Of a DNA stretch of 64,000 nucleotides, positions 17,162-25,773 are shown one piece after another; the stretch's first letter is position 1; every line of letters begins with the position of its first letter. The notes beneath the pieces are model-generated. The model did not search any database. It saw only the letters and a list, made by a program, of their open reading frames with translations, and was not told the DNA's origin. Both the position numbers and the translations under genes were made by a program. The DNA is from Nocardiopsis composta (GTDB lineage: Bacteria > Actinomycetota > Actinomycetes > Streptosporangiales > Streptosporangiaceae), in the NCBI RefSeq assembly GCF_014200805.1, contig NZ_JACHDB010000002.1:310001-374000 (forward strand), in the 5' to 3' direction.

Positions 17162-17285
17162 TGAAGGTCGGGGGATAGGCTCGGAGGCGCGGGCGAGTCA
17201 GGCTGTGCGCCCGCCGGGGCACGGATATACAGGTCCTGTGCGAGCAGAGGACGCGGTCAGGGCCGCAGCGGCACGAGGAGCGGCG

Positions 17286-18497
17286 ATGGGCCGAGCGGAG
17301 CGGACGCCGACACCGTGGGAGCGGGCCCGTGCCGCGGCGCGGGGGCTGGGGGAGCGGTGCGGGCCGGCCGCCGCCCGGGCCGTCCCGCTGGCCGAGGCGC
17401 TCGGCGCCACCCTCGCCGCCGACGTCCCCGCGCTGGTCGGCATCCCGGACTGCGACACCTCGGCGATGGACGGCTATGCAGTGGCGGGCCCCGGGCCGTG
17501 GACCGTCACCGGGCGGGTGCTGGCCGGCGCCGCACCGGGCTCCGCGCCGCTCGCCCCCGGAACCGCGGTGGAGATCGCCACCGGGGCGCCGGTCCCGCCC
17601 GGGGCCGACGCCGTACTGCCGCAGGAGCACGCGGAGCGCACCGCGGCGGGCGCCGCCGCCGCGACCTGCGGGCCGCTCGCCCCCGGGCGGCACATCCGCC
17701 GCGCGGGCGAGGACACCCGCCCCGGTGACATCGTGGTCAAGCAGGGCTCCCCGGTCACCCCCGCGGTACTCGGCCTGGCCGCCGCGCTCGGCCACGACAC
17801 CCTCTCGGTGTACCGGCCGCGGACCGCGGTGCTGGTCACCGGGGACGAAGTGACCCCCTCCGGGGTCCCCGCCCCGGGGACGGTCCGGGACGCGATCGGC
17901 CCGATGCTCCCCGGCATCGCCGCCTGGGCCGGAGCCCGGGCCGACCCACCGGTGCAGGTGCGGGACCGGGTCGACGGCACGGCGGGCGCGCTGCGCGCGG
18001 CGGCCGGCTCCGGGGCCGACGTCATCGCGGTCTGCGGCGCCTCCTCCAAGGGGCCGGCCGACCACCTCCGCGCCGCCCTGGAGGCGCTCGGCGCAGAGGT
18101 CGTCGTGGACGGCGTGGCCTGCCGCCCCGGCCACCCGCAGCTGCTCGCGCACCTCGGCCCGCCCTCTGAGCCCGGCCCCGCCGTCGTCGGGCTCCCCGGC
18201 AACCCCAACGCGGCGCTGGCCGCCGCGCTCACCCTGCTCGTCCCGCTGCTGGCGGCGATCGGCGGGCGGCCGGATCCGGCCGCGGCGGCGCCGGCCCGCG
18301 CCAGGGTGCTGGAGGGGATCGAGCCGCACCCCCGGGACACCCGGCTCGTCGCGGTCCGGGCCGGCGAGGACGGGGTCCGCCCCATCGGCCATGACCGGCC
18401 CGGTAGCCTGCGCTCCCCGGCCGCCGCCGACGCCTACGCGGTCATTCCGCCGGGGTGGTGCGGGCCCGAGGCGGAGCTGCTCCGGCTGCCCCGCTGA
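17286..18497 (+). CDS. MoeA-like molybdopterin molybdenumtransferase (divergent)
   Basis: 403 residues from an ATG with GAGGAG 6 bp upstream. MoeA family features: DCDTSAMDGYAV, PPGADAVLPQE, RRAGEDTRPGD, VTGDEV and LPGNPNAAL. MoeA inserts molybdenum into adenylated molybdopterin. Two usually strict motifs are altered: the SGGVSxGxxD segment is CGASSKGPADH and the DSNxxML segment is DAIGPML. No other molybdenum-cofactor genes are nearby and the next gene is a GntR regulator, so a specialised or altered role is possible. The domain assignment is secure; the activity is not. Confidence 0.8.
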   Translation: MGRAERTPTPWERARAAARGLGERCGPAAARAVPLAEALGATLAADVPALVGIPDCDTSAMDGYAVAGPGPWTVTGRVLAGAAPGSAPLAPGTAVEIATGAPVPPGADAVLPQEHAERTAAGAAAATCGPLAPGRHIRRAGEDTRPGDIVVKQGSPVTPAVLGLAAALGHDTLSVYRPRTAVLVTGDEVTPSGVPAPGTVRDAIGPMLPGIAAWAGARADPPVQVRDRVDGTAGALRAAAGSGADVIAVCGASSKGPADHLRAALEALGAEVVVDGVACRPGHPQLLAHLGPPSEPGPAVVGLPGNPNAALAAALTLLVPLLAAIGGRPDPAAAAPARARVLEGIEPHPRDTRLVAVRAGEDGVRPIGHDRPGSLRSPAAADAYAVIPPGWCGPEAELLRLPR

Positions 18498-18633
18498 ACC
18501 CCCGCCGGCCCCTGCGCCTCCGGTCGAGGTGCGGCCCGGGGGCGGTGGTGCCGATTACACTGCTGGCACCAGGAGGGCCGGTCCGCCCAGGCCTCGCCGA
18601 CACCGCCGCGACGAAGACGGAACCCGATTGACG

Positions 18634-19350
18634 ATGGCGCCAAGCCCGCTCGACAAGAATCTGCTCGCCACCCCTGTCCGGCGCCCCGTGCCGCTGCGCG
18701 AGAGCGTCTACGAGACGCTGCTGGAGCTCATCACGCTGCGCAGACTGCCTCCCGGGCAGCACCTGGTGGAGAACGAGCTCGCCGAGCGGCTGGGGGTGTC
18801 CCGCCAGCCGATCCGCGAGGCGCTGCAGCGGCTCAGCAACGAGGGCTGGGTCGACCTGCGCCCGGGATACGGCGCCTTCGTGCACCACCCCAGCGAGGAC
18901 GAGGCGGAGCAGCTGCTGGCGGTGCGCGGGCTGCTGGAGGGCGAGGCGGCCCGGCTCGCCGCCGGGCACGCCGACGCCGCCGGGGTGGCCCGGCTGCGCG
19001 CGGTGTGCGCCGAGGGCGAGGCCTGCCTGGAGCAGGGCGACGCGGAGCGCACCGTCGCGCTCAACGCGGACCTGCACCGCCTGGTCACCGAGCTGTCCGG
19101 GAACGCGGTGCTGGCCGGCCTGGCGGCCCAGGTCGCCCGGCGGGTCCGCTGGTACCACGGCCTGGTCGCGGCCCGCCGGGGGCGCGACTCCTGGCGCGAG
19201 CACGCCCGCATCATCGACGCCATCGAGGCCGGCGACGGCGAGCAGGCCGCCCGGCTGATGCGCGAGCACACCGACACCACCCGCCGGATGTACCACGAGA
19301 TCTCCGCAGAGCAGGAGGCCGAGCGGGCGGAGGGGAAGCCGGGGGAGTAG
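18634..19350 (+). CDS. GntR family transcriptional regulator (FCD type)
   Basis: 238 residues. The winged helix (VYETLLELITLRRLPPGQHLVENELAERLGVSRQPIREALQRLSNEGWVDLRPGYGAFV) is followed by an FCD domain (AVRGLLEGEAARLAA, NADLHRLVTELSGN, HARIIDAIEAGDGEQAARLMREHTDTT). A TTG two codons upstream is the alternative start; neither has a strong ribosome-binding site. It follows the MoeA-like gene by 136 bp on the same strand and probably acts on the CTGTATACAG site before that gene. Confidence 0.87.
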   Translation: MAPSPLDKNLLATPVRRPVPLRESVYETLLELITLRRLPPGQHLVENELAERLGVSRQPIREALQRLSNEGWVDLRPGYGAFVHHPSEDEAEQLLAVRGLLEGEAARLAAGHADAAGVARLRAVCAEGEACLEQGDAERTVALNADLHRLVTELSGNAVLAGLAAQVARRVRWYHGLVAARRGRDSWREHARIIDAIEAGDGEQAARLMREHTDTTRRMYHEISAEQEAERAEGKPGE

Positions 19351-19946
19351 CCCTCAGGGCCGGGGACCCGGTCCTTTCCGGCCCCTGCGGTAGGGCCCGC
19401 CTGCGTTGAGCCCGCCCGAGGTGGAGTGCGCCCTCGTTGAGCCCGGGGTGCCGCTTTCCCGGTCCGGCCCTGACCGCGCGTCCGGGGCCGGACGCAGTCG
19501 TGGCCGCTGCGAGGGGGTGCGGGGTGCCGGTCCCGTACTCGTCGACCGGTGCCGGCGAGCGGTCCCGGACCGGTCGACGAGTACGAGACCGGTGGGGGCC
19601 GTGGCGGGCGGTGCGCTGAGCTCGGCGCGGGGCGGCTGCACCGCGGGCGGGGCCGGGGCCCGATGGGCCGGGAGGCCGTCCGCGGGTGGAAAAGGCGCGG
19701 AACGTCTGGCGTGCGGCGGTGGCAGCGGCCAGAATGTGACCGGCCTCTCTGACGGGGCCGGCGGGCGTACTCGCTGAACCCCTCGCGGTCGGCTCAACCG
19801 CGCCCGTCCGCTCCGGGGCCGGATCACCCCTGGGTCCGGTCCCGGAGCCCGTTCGACCCCGCACCGCGCGGTACCGGGAACGGAGCGGGGCGCCCCCGGG
19901 GTCCGGAGGCGCCCCTGGCGGGCACGGTCGGTGCGGTCCAGCGCGG
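19351..19946. other. Gene-free stretch with inverted-repeat element
   Basis: About 600 bp between convergent GntR and MFS genes without a credible coding frame. It contains GTTGAGCC twice on the left (19414 and 19436 regions) and its inverse GGCTCAAC on the right (19790s), plus a strong central hairpin at 19529-19590. The repeat layout gives an element of roughly 420 bp (about 19388-19808). Both converging genes could end in the hairpin. Confidence 0.55.
19529..19590. terminator. 22-bp inverted repeat hairpin, possible bidirectional terminator
   Basis: The arm at 19529-19550 and the arm at 19569-19590 are reverse complements with one mismatch in 22; both carry the core TACTCGTCGACCGGT or its inverse. 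The loop is 18 nt. Placed between convergent genes, it could stop transcription from both sides, though the length and precision of the arms also fit a repeat element. Confidence 0.5.
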
Positions 19947-21539
19947 TCAGCGCGCGGCGGCCTTCTCCGGCTCCTCGGCCGCGGAGGCGGAGGCCGCGGC
20001 GGCCGGGGTGTGCTCCCGGCGCAGCAGGAACCAGGCCTGGGCCGCGGCGGCCAGCACGATCACCGTGGCGATGGCGCTGGTCAGGTGCATGCCGTCGGTG
20101 AACGCCGACTGGGCGGCGTGCAGCAGCGCACCCCCGGCCTCGGCGGACAGCCCTTCGGCGACGGTCGCCGCGCCGCCCAGCGTGTCCCGGGCCGCGTCCA
20201 TCTCCGCGGCGGGCACCGACGGGACGTCGGCCAGCCCGACCCGGTAGGCCGCGGTGAGCAGGCTGCCGAGCAGCGCGACGCCCAGTGCGCCGCCGAGCTC
20301 GTAGGCGGTCTCGGAGATGGCGGACGCGGCGCCGGCGCGGGCCGGCGGGGCGGCGCTGAGGATCGCGTCGTTGGTCAGCGTCTCGGCCAGGCCGATGCCG
20401 GTCCCGATGAGCAGGAACGCCACCGTGATCACGACCGCGCCCTGCTCCATCGAGCTCAGGGTGACCACCATGAACCCGGTCGCCACCAGCAGCAGGCCGA
20501 TGAGCAGGACCGAGGCCAGGCTGAGCCGGCGCGCCACGGTCACCGCGACGAAGCCGGCGACGACCGACAGCACCATCCCGGGCACCAGGACGAACCCGGC
20601 GCGGATCGGGCTCATGCCCAGCACCAGCTGCAGGTACTGGGTGAGGAAGAACAGCGACGCCACCATCGAGAAGACCAGCATCAGGTTGGTGGCCACGGCC
20701 ACGCTGAACCGGCGGATCCGGAACAGCCGGACGTCGATCAGCGGGTGCTCCAGGTGCAGCTGGCGGCGGATGAACAGCGCCCCCATCAGCAGGCCGAAGA
20801 AGAGCAGCGCCAGCGGCAGCGGCTGCGGGCCGTACTCGGCGGTCTTCTTGATGCCGTAGACGGCGGGCAGCATCGCGGCCAGGGACAGCAGCACGCTCAG
20901 CGGGTCCAGGCGGCCCGGGTTCGGGTCGCGGGACTCCTTGACCAGCAGCGGGAGCAGCACCAGCAGCACCGCCATGACGGGCAGGTTGATCAGGAAGACC
21001 GAGCCCCAGTGGAAGTGCTCCAGCAGCCAGCCGCCGACGATCGGGCCGAGCGCGCTTCCGGCGGAGAAGCCGGAGGCCCACACCGCGATCGCGATCATCC
21101 GCTGCCGGTCGTCCAGGAACAGGTTGCGCAGCAGCGACATGGTCGACGGCATCAGGGTGGCGCCGGCCAGGCCGAGCAGGGCGCGCGCGGCGATCAGCAT
21201 CTCGGGCGTGGTGGAGAAGGCCGCCAGCAGCGAGGCGCCGCCGAAGCCCAGCGCGCCGATCATCAGCAGCCTGCGGCGGCCGATCCGGTCGCCCAGCGAA
21301 CCCATGGTGACCAGCAGTCCGGCCAGCATGAAGCCGTAGATGTCGATGATCCACAGCAGCTGGCCGCCGGTGGGCCGGAGGTCCTCGGTGAGGTAGGGCA
21401 CGGCGAAGCCGAGCACCGTCATGTCGATGGCGATCAGCAGCACCGGCAGCACCAGCACGGCGAGGCCGATCCACTCGCGCGCTCCGGCCTTGGGGACAGT
21501 GCGGCCGGTCGGCTGCCGGCCGGTCACTGCGGAAGTCAT
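19947..21539 (-). CDS. MFS drug efflux transporter, DHA2 (EmrB/QacA) family
   Basis: 530 residues with about 14 membrane segments, the count for the 14-helix DHA2 drug:proton antiporters. Motifs: LLIAIDMTVLGFAVPYLTEDL in helix 1, GSLGDRIGRRRLLMIGALGFG (motif A), and a helix-5 antiporter stretch around GSALGPIVGGWLL. It should export amphiphilic drugs or an endogenous metabolite in exchange for protons. GAGGGA precedes the ATG. A TetR repressor gene is divergently transcribed 176 bp away with two operator-like tandem repeats between them, the classic layout of an inducible efflux pump. Confidence 0.92.
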   Translation of the reverse strand: MTSAVTGRQPTGRTVPKAGAREWIGLAVLVLPVLLIAIDMTVLGFAVPYLTEDLRPTGGQLLWIIDIYGFMLAGLLVTMGSLGDRIGRRRLLMIGALGFGGASLLAAFSTTPEMLIAARALLGLAGATLMPSTMSLLRNLFLDDRQRMIAIAVWASGFSAGSALGPIVGGWLLEHFHWGSVFLINLPVMAVLLVLLPLLVKESRDPNPGRLDPLSVLLSLAAMLPAVYGIKKTAEYGPQPLPLALLFFGLLMGALFIRRQLHLEHPLIDVRLFRIRRFSVAVATNLMLVFSMVASLFFLTQYLQLVLGMSPIRAGFVLVPGMVLSVVAGFVAVTVARRLSLASVLLIGLLLVATGFMVVTLSSMEQGAVVITVAFLLIGTGIGLAETLTNDAILSAAPPARAGAASAISETAYELGGALGVALLGSLLTAAYRVGLADVPSVPAAEMDAARDTLGGAATVAEGLSAEAGGALLHAAQSAFTDGMHLTSAIATVIVLAAAAQAWFLLRREHTPAAAASASAAEEPEKAAAR

Positions 21540-21678
21540 GTTCCCTCTACTTCGTCGTCGTCGGCTTTCAGGTGGGTGCGGGGAAGTGCGGCGGTCCGGT
21601 CGGGCCCCGCGGCGGGGCGCGCGGACACCTGGAGGCAACGGGTCATCGGATGAATCGATTCCCATTTCGCCATTCTGA

Positions 21679-21716
21679 ACCGTCCAGACGGTACAGTACC
21701 GTCCAGCCGGTACAGT
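21679..21716. promoter_or_regulatory. Tandem TetR operators between efflux pump and repressor
   Basis: Two adjoining 19-bp direct repeats (21679-21697 and 21698-21716), each ACCGTCCAG(A/C)CGGTACAGT and each containing the palindrome ACCGTCCAGACGGT or its variant. The second repeat abuts the TetR start and includes a TACAGT -10-like hexamer, so binding would shut off the repressor gene and probably the pump. Among the clearest regulatory sites in the window. Confidence 0.8.
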
Positions 21717-22287
21717 GTCAAAGGTGAGTGCAACCACAACGCGCGACCGCATCCTCGACGCGCTGCAGGACATCCTGATCGAGCAGGGCTTCTCCGCCGT
21801 GACCCTGGAAGGGGTCGCCGCGGCGGCCGGGGTCTCCAAAGGCGGGCTGCTCTACCACTTCCCGAGCAAGGCCGCCATGATGGAGGGCCTCATCCGGCGC
21901 CTCTCCGACCTGGCCCAGTCGGAGTTCCGGGAGGCCGCGGAGAGCGGCGAGGGGGTGGTCCGGGTCTTCCTGCGCACCTCCCTCCCGCAGTCCGCGGAGG
22001 AGGCCGACGTCTACGGGTCGATCATCGCCGCCCTGCGCAGCAAGGAGGGCATGTCGGAGGCCTCCCGGGACCTGGTCCGGAACTTCTTCGAGGAGTGGTC
22101 CCGCCTGCTCCACCAGGAGCTGGACGACCCGGTGCTGGCCGAGACCATCCGGCTGGTCGGCGACGGGCTCTACCTGTCCGCCGTGGTCGGCCTGCCCCAG
22201 CCCGAACCCGAGGTGCTCCAGGCGGTGATGGACCGCCTCATCGAGCAGGCGGACGCGGCTCGGAAGCGCACTCCAGGGCCAGAATGA
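21715..22287 (+). CDS. TetR family transcriptional repressor
   Basis: 190 residues. The N-terminal helix-turn-helix is typical ([52 protein letters not shown]). GTG codons at 21715 and 21724 are both possible starts; neither has a Shine-Dalgarno sequence, and a TACAGT hexamer just upstream suggests a leaderless mRNA, which would favour 21724. It is divergent from the efflux pump and should repress it through the tandem sites. The last 50 bp overlap the 3' end of the opposite-strand PucR-like gene. Confidence 0.88.
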   Translation: MSKVSATTTRDRILDALQDILIEQGFSAVTLEGVAAAAGVSKGGLLYHFPSKAAMMEGLIRRLSDLAQSEFREAAESGEGVVRVFLRTSLPQSAEEADVYGSIIAALRSKEGMSEASRDLVRNFFEEWSRLLHQELDDPVLAETIRLVGDGLYLSAVVGLPQPEPEVLQAVMDRLIEQADAARKRTPGPE

Positions 22288-23428
22288 GCGCGGCGGCCTC
22301 GGCCGGCCGGGTCGGCCTGCAACCGGTCAGCTCGGCCAGCCGGGCCAGCCGGTTGAGCACCGTGTTCCGGTGGCAGAACAGCTCCCGGGCGGTCTCGCCG
22401 ACCGACCCGGTCGCGGCGTAGCGGCGGAACGTCTGCACCAGCCGGTCCCGCTCGTGGCCGGGCAGCGCGCGCAACCCCTCCGCCAGCGCGTCGGCCAGCA
22501 CCGGCGCCAGCTCGCCGAGCCGGGCCGCGGCCACCGGCGCCCAGGCCTCGGCCAGCGGAACCGGCCGCTCCGCGTCGGCCGGGAGCACCGCGGCGACCGC
22601 GGCGGCCACCCGCAGCGACGCGGGCACCCGGTCCAGCCCTCCGGCGACCGGACCGAGCGCGCACGGCACCCCCTCCAGCCACCCGGGCACCGACCGCGAG
22701 CCCCGGGGCAGCTGCGCCACCAGCACGGTCCACCCGTCGTGCTCCTGCACGTGCGCCGGGCCGGCCGCCGCGGCCGCCGCGCTGCGCAGCCGCTCCCGGC
22801 CCCCGGCCGGCGCCGCGACCACCGCGAACCGGGCATCGGCGGAGAACCGCAGCGCCGTCGCCGCCTGCTCGACCAGCCGCCGGTCGTTGCCGTCCGAGGC
22901 GAGCAGCCGGCCCAGCAGCACCGCGCGCTGCTGCTCGCGCTCGCGGGCCAGCACCGCGGTCTCGTTCAGATACCCGGTGTGCACGCGCACCGTATGGAAT
23001 TCCACCGACTCCCAGAGCCGCACCGCTTCGCGGGTCAGCTCGGGCAGCTCCTCGGCGCTCACCCGGTCCAGCAGCGCCGTCCACAGCAGCCGGAAGTCCA
23101 GCCGCACCGCCTGCACCAGCTCCTCCAGCGGAACGCCCTGGTGGACGCGGCGCCGGCCGAGTTCCTCGGAGATCCCCTGCAGCCGGTCGGGCAGCGGCAG
23201 CCCGCCGATGATCCGCAGCAGCAGCTCCAGCGAGGCGTGCGCGGTGCCGCGCAGGTCGTCCAGGGGGACGGTGTCCCGGTAACCGGCGAACCCGGCCACC
23301 TCGGCGGTGTAGACGCCGACCAGGTCGTCCAGGTCCTCCAGGCATTCTCGGACGGCGCGGCGGAGCGCCTCGGACGGCGGCGGCAGGGGCAGTGGCCCGC
23401 TGTCCCCGCCCGGAGCAGAGCTGTGCAT
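22238..23428 (-). CDS. PucR/CdaR-type helix-turn-helix regulator
   Basis: 396 residues. The C-terminal PucR-type DNA-binding helices are clear ([59 protein letters not shown]); the N-terminal two thirds are helical, similar to the RsbR-like/GGDEF-like region of this family. PucR proteins usually activate catabolic genes for purines, diacids or polyamines. It is divergent from the amidohydrolase gene (145 bp apart), which is its most likely target. Confidence 0.85.
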   Translation of the reverse strand: MHSSAPGGDSGPLPLPPPSEALRRAVRECLEDLDDLVGVYTAEVAGFAGYRDTVPLDDLRGTAHASLELLLRIIGGLPLPDRLQGISEELGRRRVHQGVPLEELVQAVRLDFRLLWTALLDRVSAEELPELTREAVRLWESVEFHTVRVHTGYLNETAVLAREREQQRAVLLGRLLASDGNDRRLVEQAATALRFSADARFAVVAAPAGGRERLRSAAAAAAGPAHVQEHDGWTVLVAQLPRGSRSVPGWLEGVPCALGPVAGGLDRVPASLRVAAAVAAVLPADAERPVPLAEAWAPVAAARLGELAPVLADALAEGLRALPGHERDRLVQTFRRYAATGSVGETARELFCHRNTVLNRLARLAELTGCRPTRPAEAAALILALECASEPRPPAR

Positions 23429-23572
23429 ATGCCCATTATCCGCCGCCGGGTTCGCTGCGAATCGTCATTGTGTCCCAGGTCGCCCCGGCTGCACGCTGGA
23501 GCGGACGCCCTGCCGGGCCGCCCCCGCCCGCCGGGCCGCACCGAACGACACCACCGAGGGAACCACCGCCCG

Positions 23573-25222
23573 ATGCTGGACCTGAAACTGACCAACGCGC
23601 GGATCCGCACGGTCGACGACGACCGCCCCGCCGCCACCGCGCTCGGCGTGTTCGCCGGGCGCATCGCCGGGCTCGACGGAGACATCGCCGGCCTGCCCGC
23701 CCGCACCACCGTGGACTGCGGGGGAGCGGTGGTCGTGCCCGGGTTCGGCGACGCGCACAACCACATGGCGTGGTTCGGCCAGTCGCTGTCCGAGGTGGCC
23801 CTGGAGGAGGCCGCGACGCTGGACGAGGTCTACGCGGCGGTCGCCCGCCGCGCGGCCGGCACCCCGGACGGCGCCTGGATCGTCGGCTCCGGCTACGACG
23901 ACACGGTGCTCGGCGCGCACCCCGACCGCACCGGCCTGGACCGCGCCTCCGGCGGCCGCCCGGTCTGGCTCAAGCACCGCTCCGGGCACATGTGCGCGGT
24001 GAGCAGCGCGGTGCTGGAGGCGGCCGGGGCCGCCACCGCAGCGGTGCCCGACCCCGAGGGCGGCGTGATCGTCCGCGACCCCGCCGGAACCCCCACCGGC
24101 CTGCTCCAGGAGCGGGCCCAGGAGCTGGTCACCGCGCTGGTCATGCCCTACCCGGCGGCCGATCTGGCCGAGGCGATCGGCCGCGCCTCGCAGGTGTACG
24201 CCGCCGAAGGGCTCACCCACGTCACCGAGGCCGGGATCGGCCGCGGGCTGATCGGCCGCACCCCGGTCGAGGCCGCCGCCTACCAGCTGGCCCGCGAGCG
24301 CGGCCTGCTGCGCACCCGGGTCCAGCTGATGGTCGCCGCGGACAACATGCACCCGCTGCACGGACACCCCGACGACGGCATCGAGACCGGCATCGACCTG
24401 GGGCTGCGCACCGGCTTCGGAGACGACCGGCTGAGCCTGGGGCCGATGAAGATCTGGCTGGACGGGTCGCTGATCGGCCGCACCGCCGCGGTCACCGAAC
24501 CGTTCTGCGACCACGGCCGCGGCACCGGCGTCTACCAGAACGACCCGGAGGAGATGCGCGCCCTGGTCGTCGCCGCGCACCGGGCCGGCTGGCGGGTCGC
24601 CGCGCACGCCATCGGCGACGACGCGGTCGACCTGGCCCTGGACGCCTTCGAGGAGGCCCAGCGCGCGCTGCCCCGGCCCGACGCGCGGCACCGCATCGAG
24701 CACGCCGGGGTGGTCCGCCCGGACCAGCTGCCCCGGCTGGCCGCGGCGGGCGCGGTCCCGGTGCCGCAGCCGCACTTCCTGTACACGGTCGGCGACACCA
24801 TGGCCGCCGCGCTCGGCCTGTCCCGCCGGGACTGGCTCTACCGGCACCGGTCCTTCCTCGACCACGGGCTGCGCGTCCCCGGCAGCTCCGATCGCCCGGT
24901 CGCCCCGGGGGCGCCGCTGCTCGGCATGGCGTCCATGGTGGACCGGCTCAGCAGCGGCGGCACCGTGCTCTCCCCGGACGAGCGGGTTCCCGCCGAGACC
25001 GCGCTGCGCGCCTACACCCTGGACGCGGCCTGGGCCGCCCGCGACGAGCACCGCCGCGGCAGCCTCACCCCGGGAAAGCTCGCCGACCTGGTGGTGCTGG
25101 ACCGGGACCCGGTCACCGAGGGACCCATCGAATCCGTCCGGGTGCTCGCCACCCTGCTGGGCGGCGCGTGCGTGCACGGCGCCGGCGCCCTGCCCGGGCT
25201 GGCGGCCACCGCCGCCGGCTGA
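23573..25222 (+). CDS. Amidohydrolase family protein (YtcJ-like metal-dependent hydrolase)
   Basis: 549 residues, the usual size for YtcJ-type amidohydrolases. Metal-binding HxH is in VVPGFGDAHNHMAWFG; later motifs include KIWLDGSLIGRTAA, RVAAHAIGDDAVDLALDAFEEA, RHRIEHAG and, near the end, RGSLTPGKLADLVVLDRDPV. These enzymes hydrolyse C-N bonds in amides or cyclic imides. GAGGG lies about 12 bp before the ATG. The PucR-type regulator is divergent and an MHS-family transporter follows, so uptake and hydrolysis of one external compound is plausible. The substrate is unknown. Confidence 0.88.
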   Translation: MLDLKLTNARIRTVDDDRPAATALGVFAGRIAGLDGDIAGLPARTTVDCGGAVVVPGFGDAHNHMAWFGQSLSEVALEEAATLDEVYAAVARRAAGTPDGAWIVGSGYDDTVLGAHPDRTGLDRASGGRPVWLKHRSGHMCAVSSAVLEAAGAATAAVPDPEGGVIVRDPAGTPTGLLQERAQELVTALVMPYPAADLAEAIGRASQVYAAEGLTHVTEAGIGRGLIGRTPVEAAAYQLARERGLLRTRVQLMVAADNMHPLHGHPDDGIETGIDLGLRTGFGDDRLSLGPMKIWLDGSLIGRTAAVTEPFCDHGRGTGVYQNDPEEMRALVVAAHRAGWRVAAHAIGDDAVDLALDAFEEAQRALPRPDARHRIEHAGVVRPDQLPRLAAAGAVPVPQPHFLYTVGDTMAAALGLSRRDWLYRHRSFLDHGLRVPGSSDRPVAPGAPLLGMASMVDRLSSGGTVLSPDERVPAETALRAYTLDAAWAARDEHRRGSLTPGKLADLVVLDRDPVTEGPIESVRVLATLLGGACVHGAGALPGLAATAAG

Positions 25223-25234
25223 CCCGCCACGGTG

Positions 25235-25349
25235 GAGACCGCCGGGCACGCGGGCGACCGCGCGGCCCGGCGGGCGGAGCGCCCGCTCCGCCGGCCGCGG
25301 CGGGGCGTTCCACCCGCCCGGCACGGCCGGGCACATACCCGACGGTCTC
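25235..25349. repeat. 115-bp inverted-repeat element (family B, copy 1)
   Basis: The left arm 25235-25256 (GAGACCGCCGGGCACGCGGG...) and right arm 25328-25349 (...CATACCCGACGGTCTC) are imperfect inverted repeats sharing GAGACCGYCGGGYAYG. The same arm consensus bounds a 310-bp element at 46948-47257. Non-coding; probably a dispersed intergenic element of this genome. Confidence 0.5.
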
Positions 25350-25377
25350 CCGGTCGGAGAGAGAGGAGGACCTTCCG

Positions 25378-25761
25378 ATGAGCGTTCCGATCCGCCCGGA
25401 CGACCGGCGCGGACCCCGGACGCCGGACAGCGGTGCGCCCGGAGCGTCCGGCCGTGCGGACCGGAGTCGTGCGGCGCCTCCCGCCCCGGAGCGTCCGCGC
25501 GGACGGCGGCCCGGTCCCGGCGCCCGGCCGGGTGCGGGGCGCCGGCGTCCGGGACCGTACCGCCGCGGCCGACGGGCCTTCTGCCGCCTTCTGGGGCGCC
25601 GCTCCGGAAGACCGCTTGTTTTCGCAGGTCGAATAGGAAGAAAGGGGCGAGGTCCGGTGCGGCCGGGGTGCCGCGCCCGCACCGCGGGACCGCCTCTTTC
25701 GCTCTGCGATACCCGCATCCCCCGAAAGTCCCGCGTCCCTGCCGGCGCGGGCGGCGAATAG
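25378..25761 (+). CDS. Small hypothetical protein (doubtful)
   Basis: 127 codons from an ATG with a strong AGAGAGGAGGA 7 bp upstream, ending in a TAG just before the ribosome-binding site of the transporter gene. The product begins MSVPIRPDDRRGP and is Arg/Gly/Pro-rich with no motif; third-position GC falls after the first third. It could be a degenerate gene, a short leader peptide with trailing open frame, or chance. I know of no homologue. Confidence 0.25.
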   Translation: MSVPIRPDDRRGPRTPDSGAPGASGRADRSRAAPPAPERPRGRRPGPGARPGAGRRRPGPYRRGRRAFCRLLGRRSGRPLVFAGRIGRKGRGPVRPGCRARTAGPPLSLCDTRIPRKSRVPAGAGGE

Positions 25762-25773
25762 GAGAACGACGAC

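Larger units (their letters stand above)
25223..25773. other. Intergenic stretch with inverted repeat and a doubtful small ORF
   Basis: 550 bp between the amidohydrolase and transporter genes on the same strand. The left part holds an inverted-repeat element (25235-25349). A well-placed AGAGAGGAGGA ribosome-binding site sits before an ATG at 25378 that opens a small frame ending at 25761, described separately. No further feature is supported. Confidence 0.5.

Noticed and set aside
20010-21653. 547-codon plus-strand frame across the MFS efflux gene
   Set aside because: His/Gln/Arg-rich antisense of hydrophobic helices; the minus strand gives a clean 14-helix transporter.
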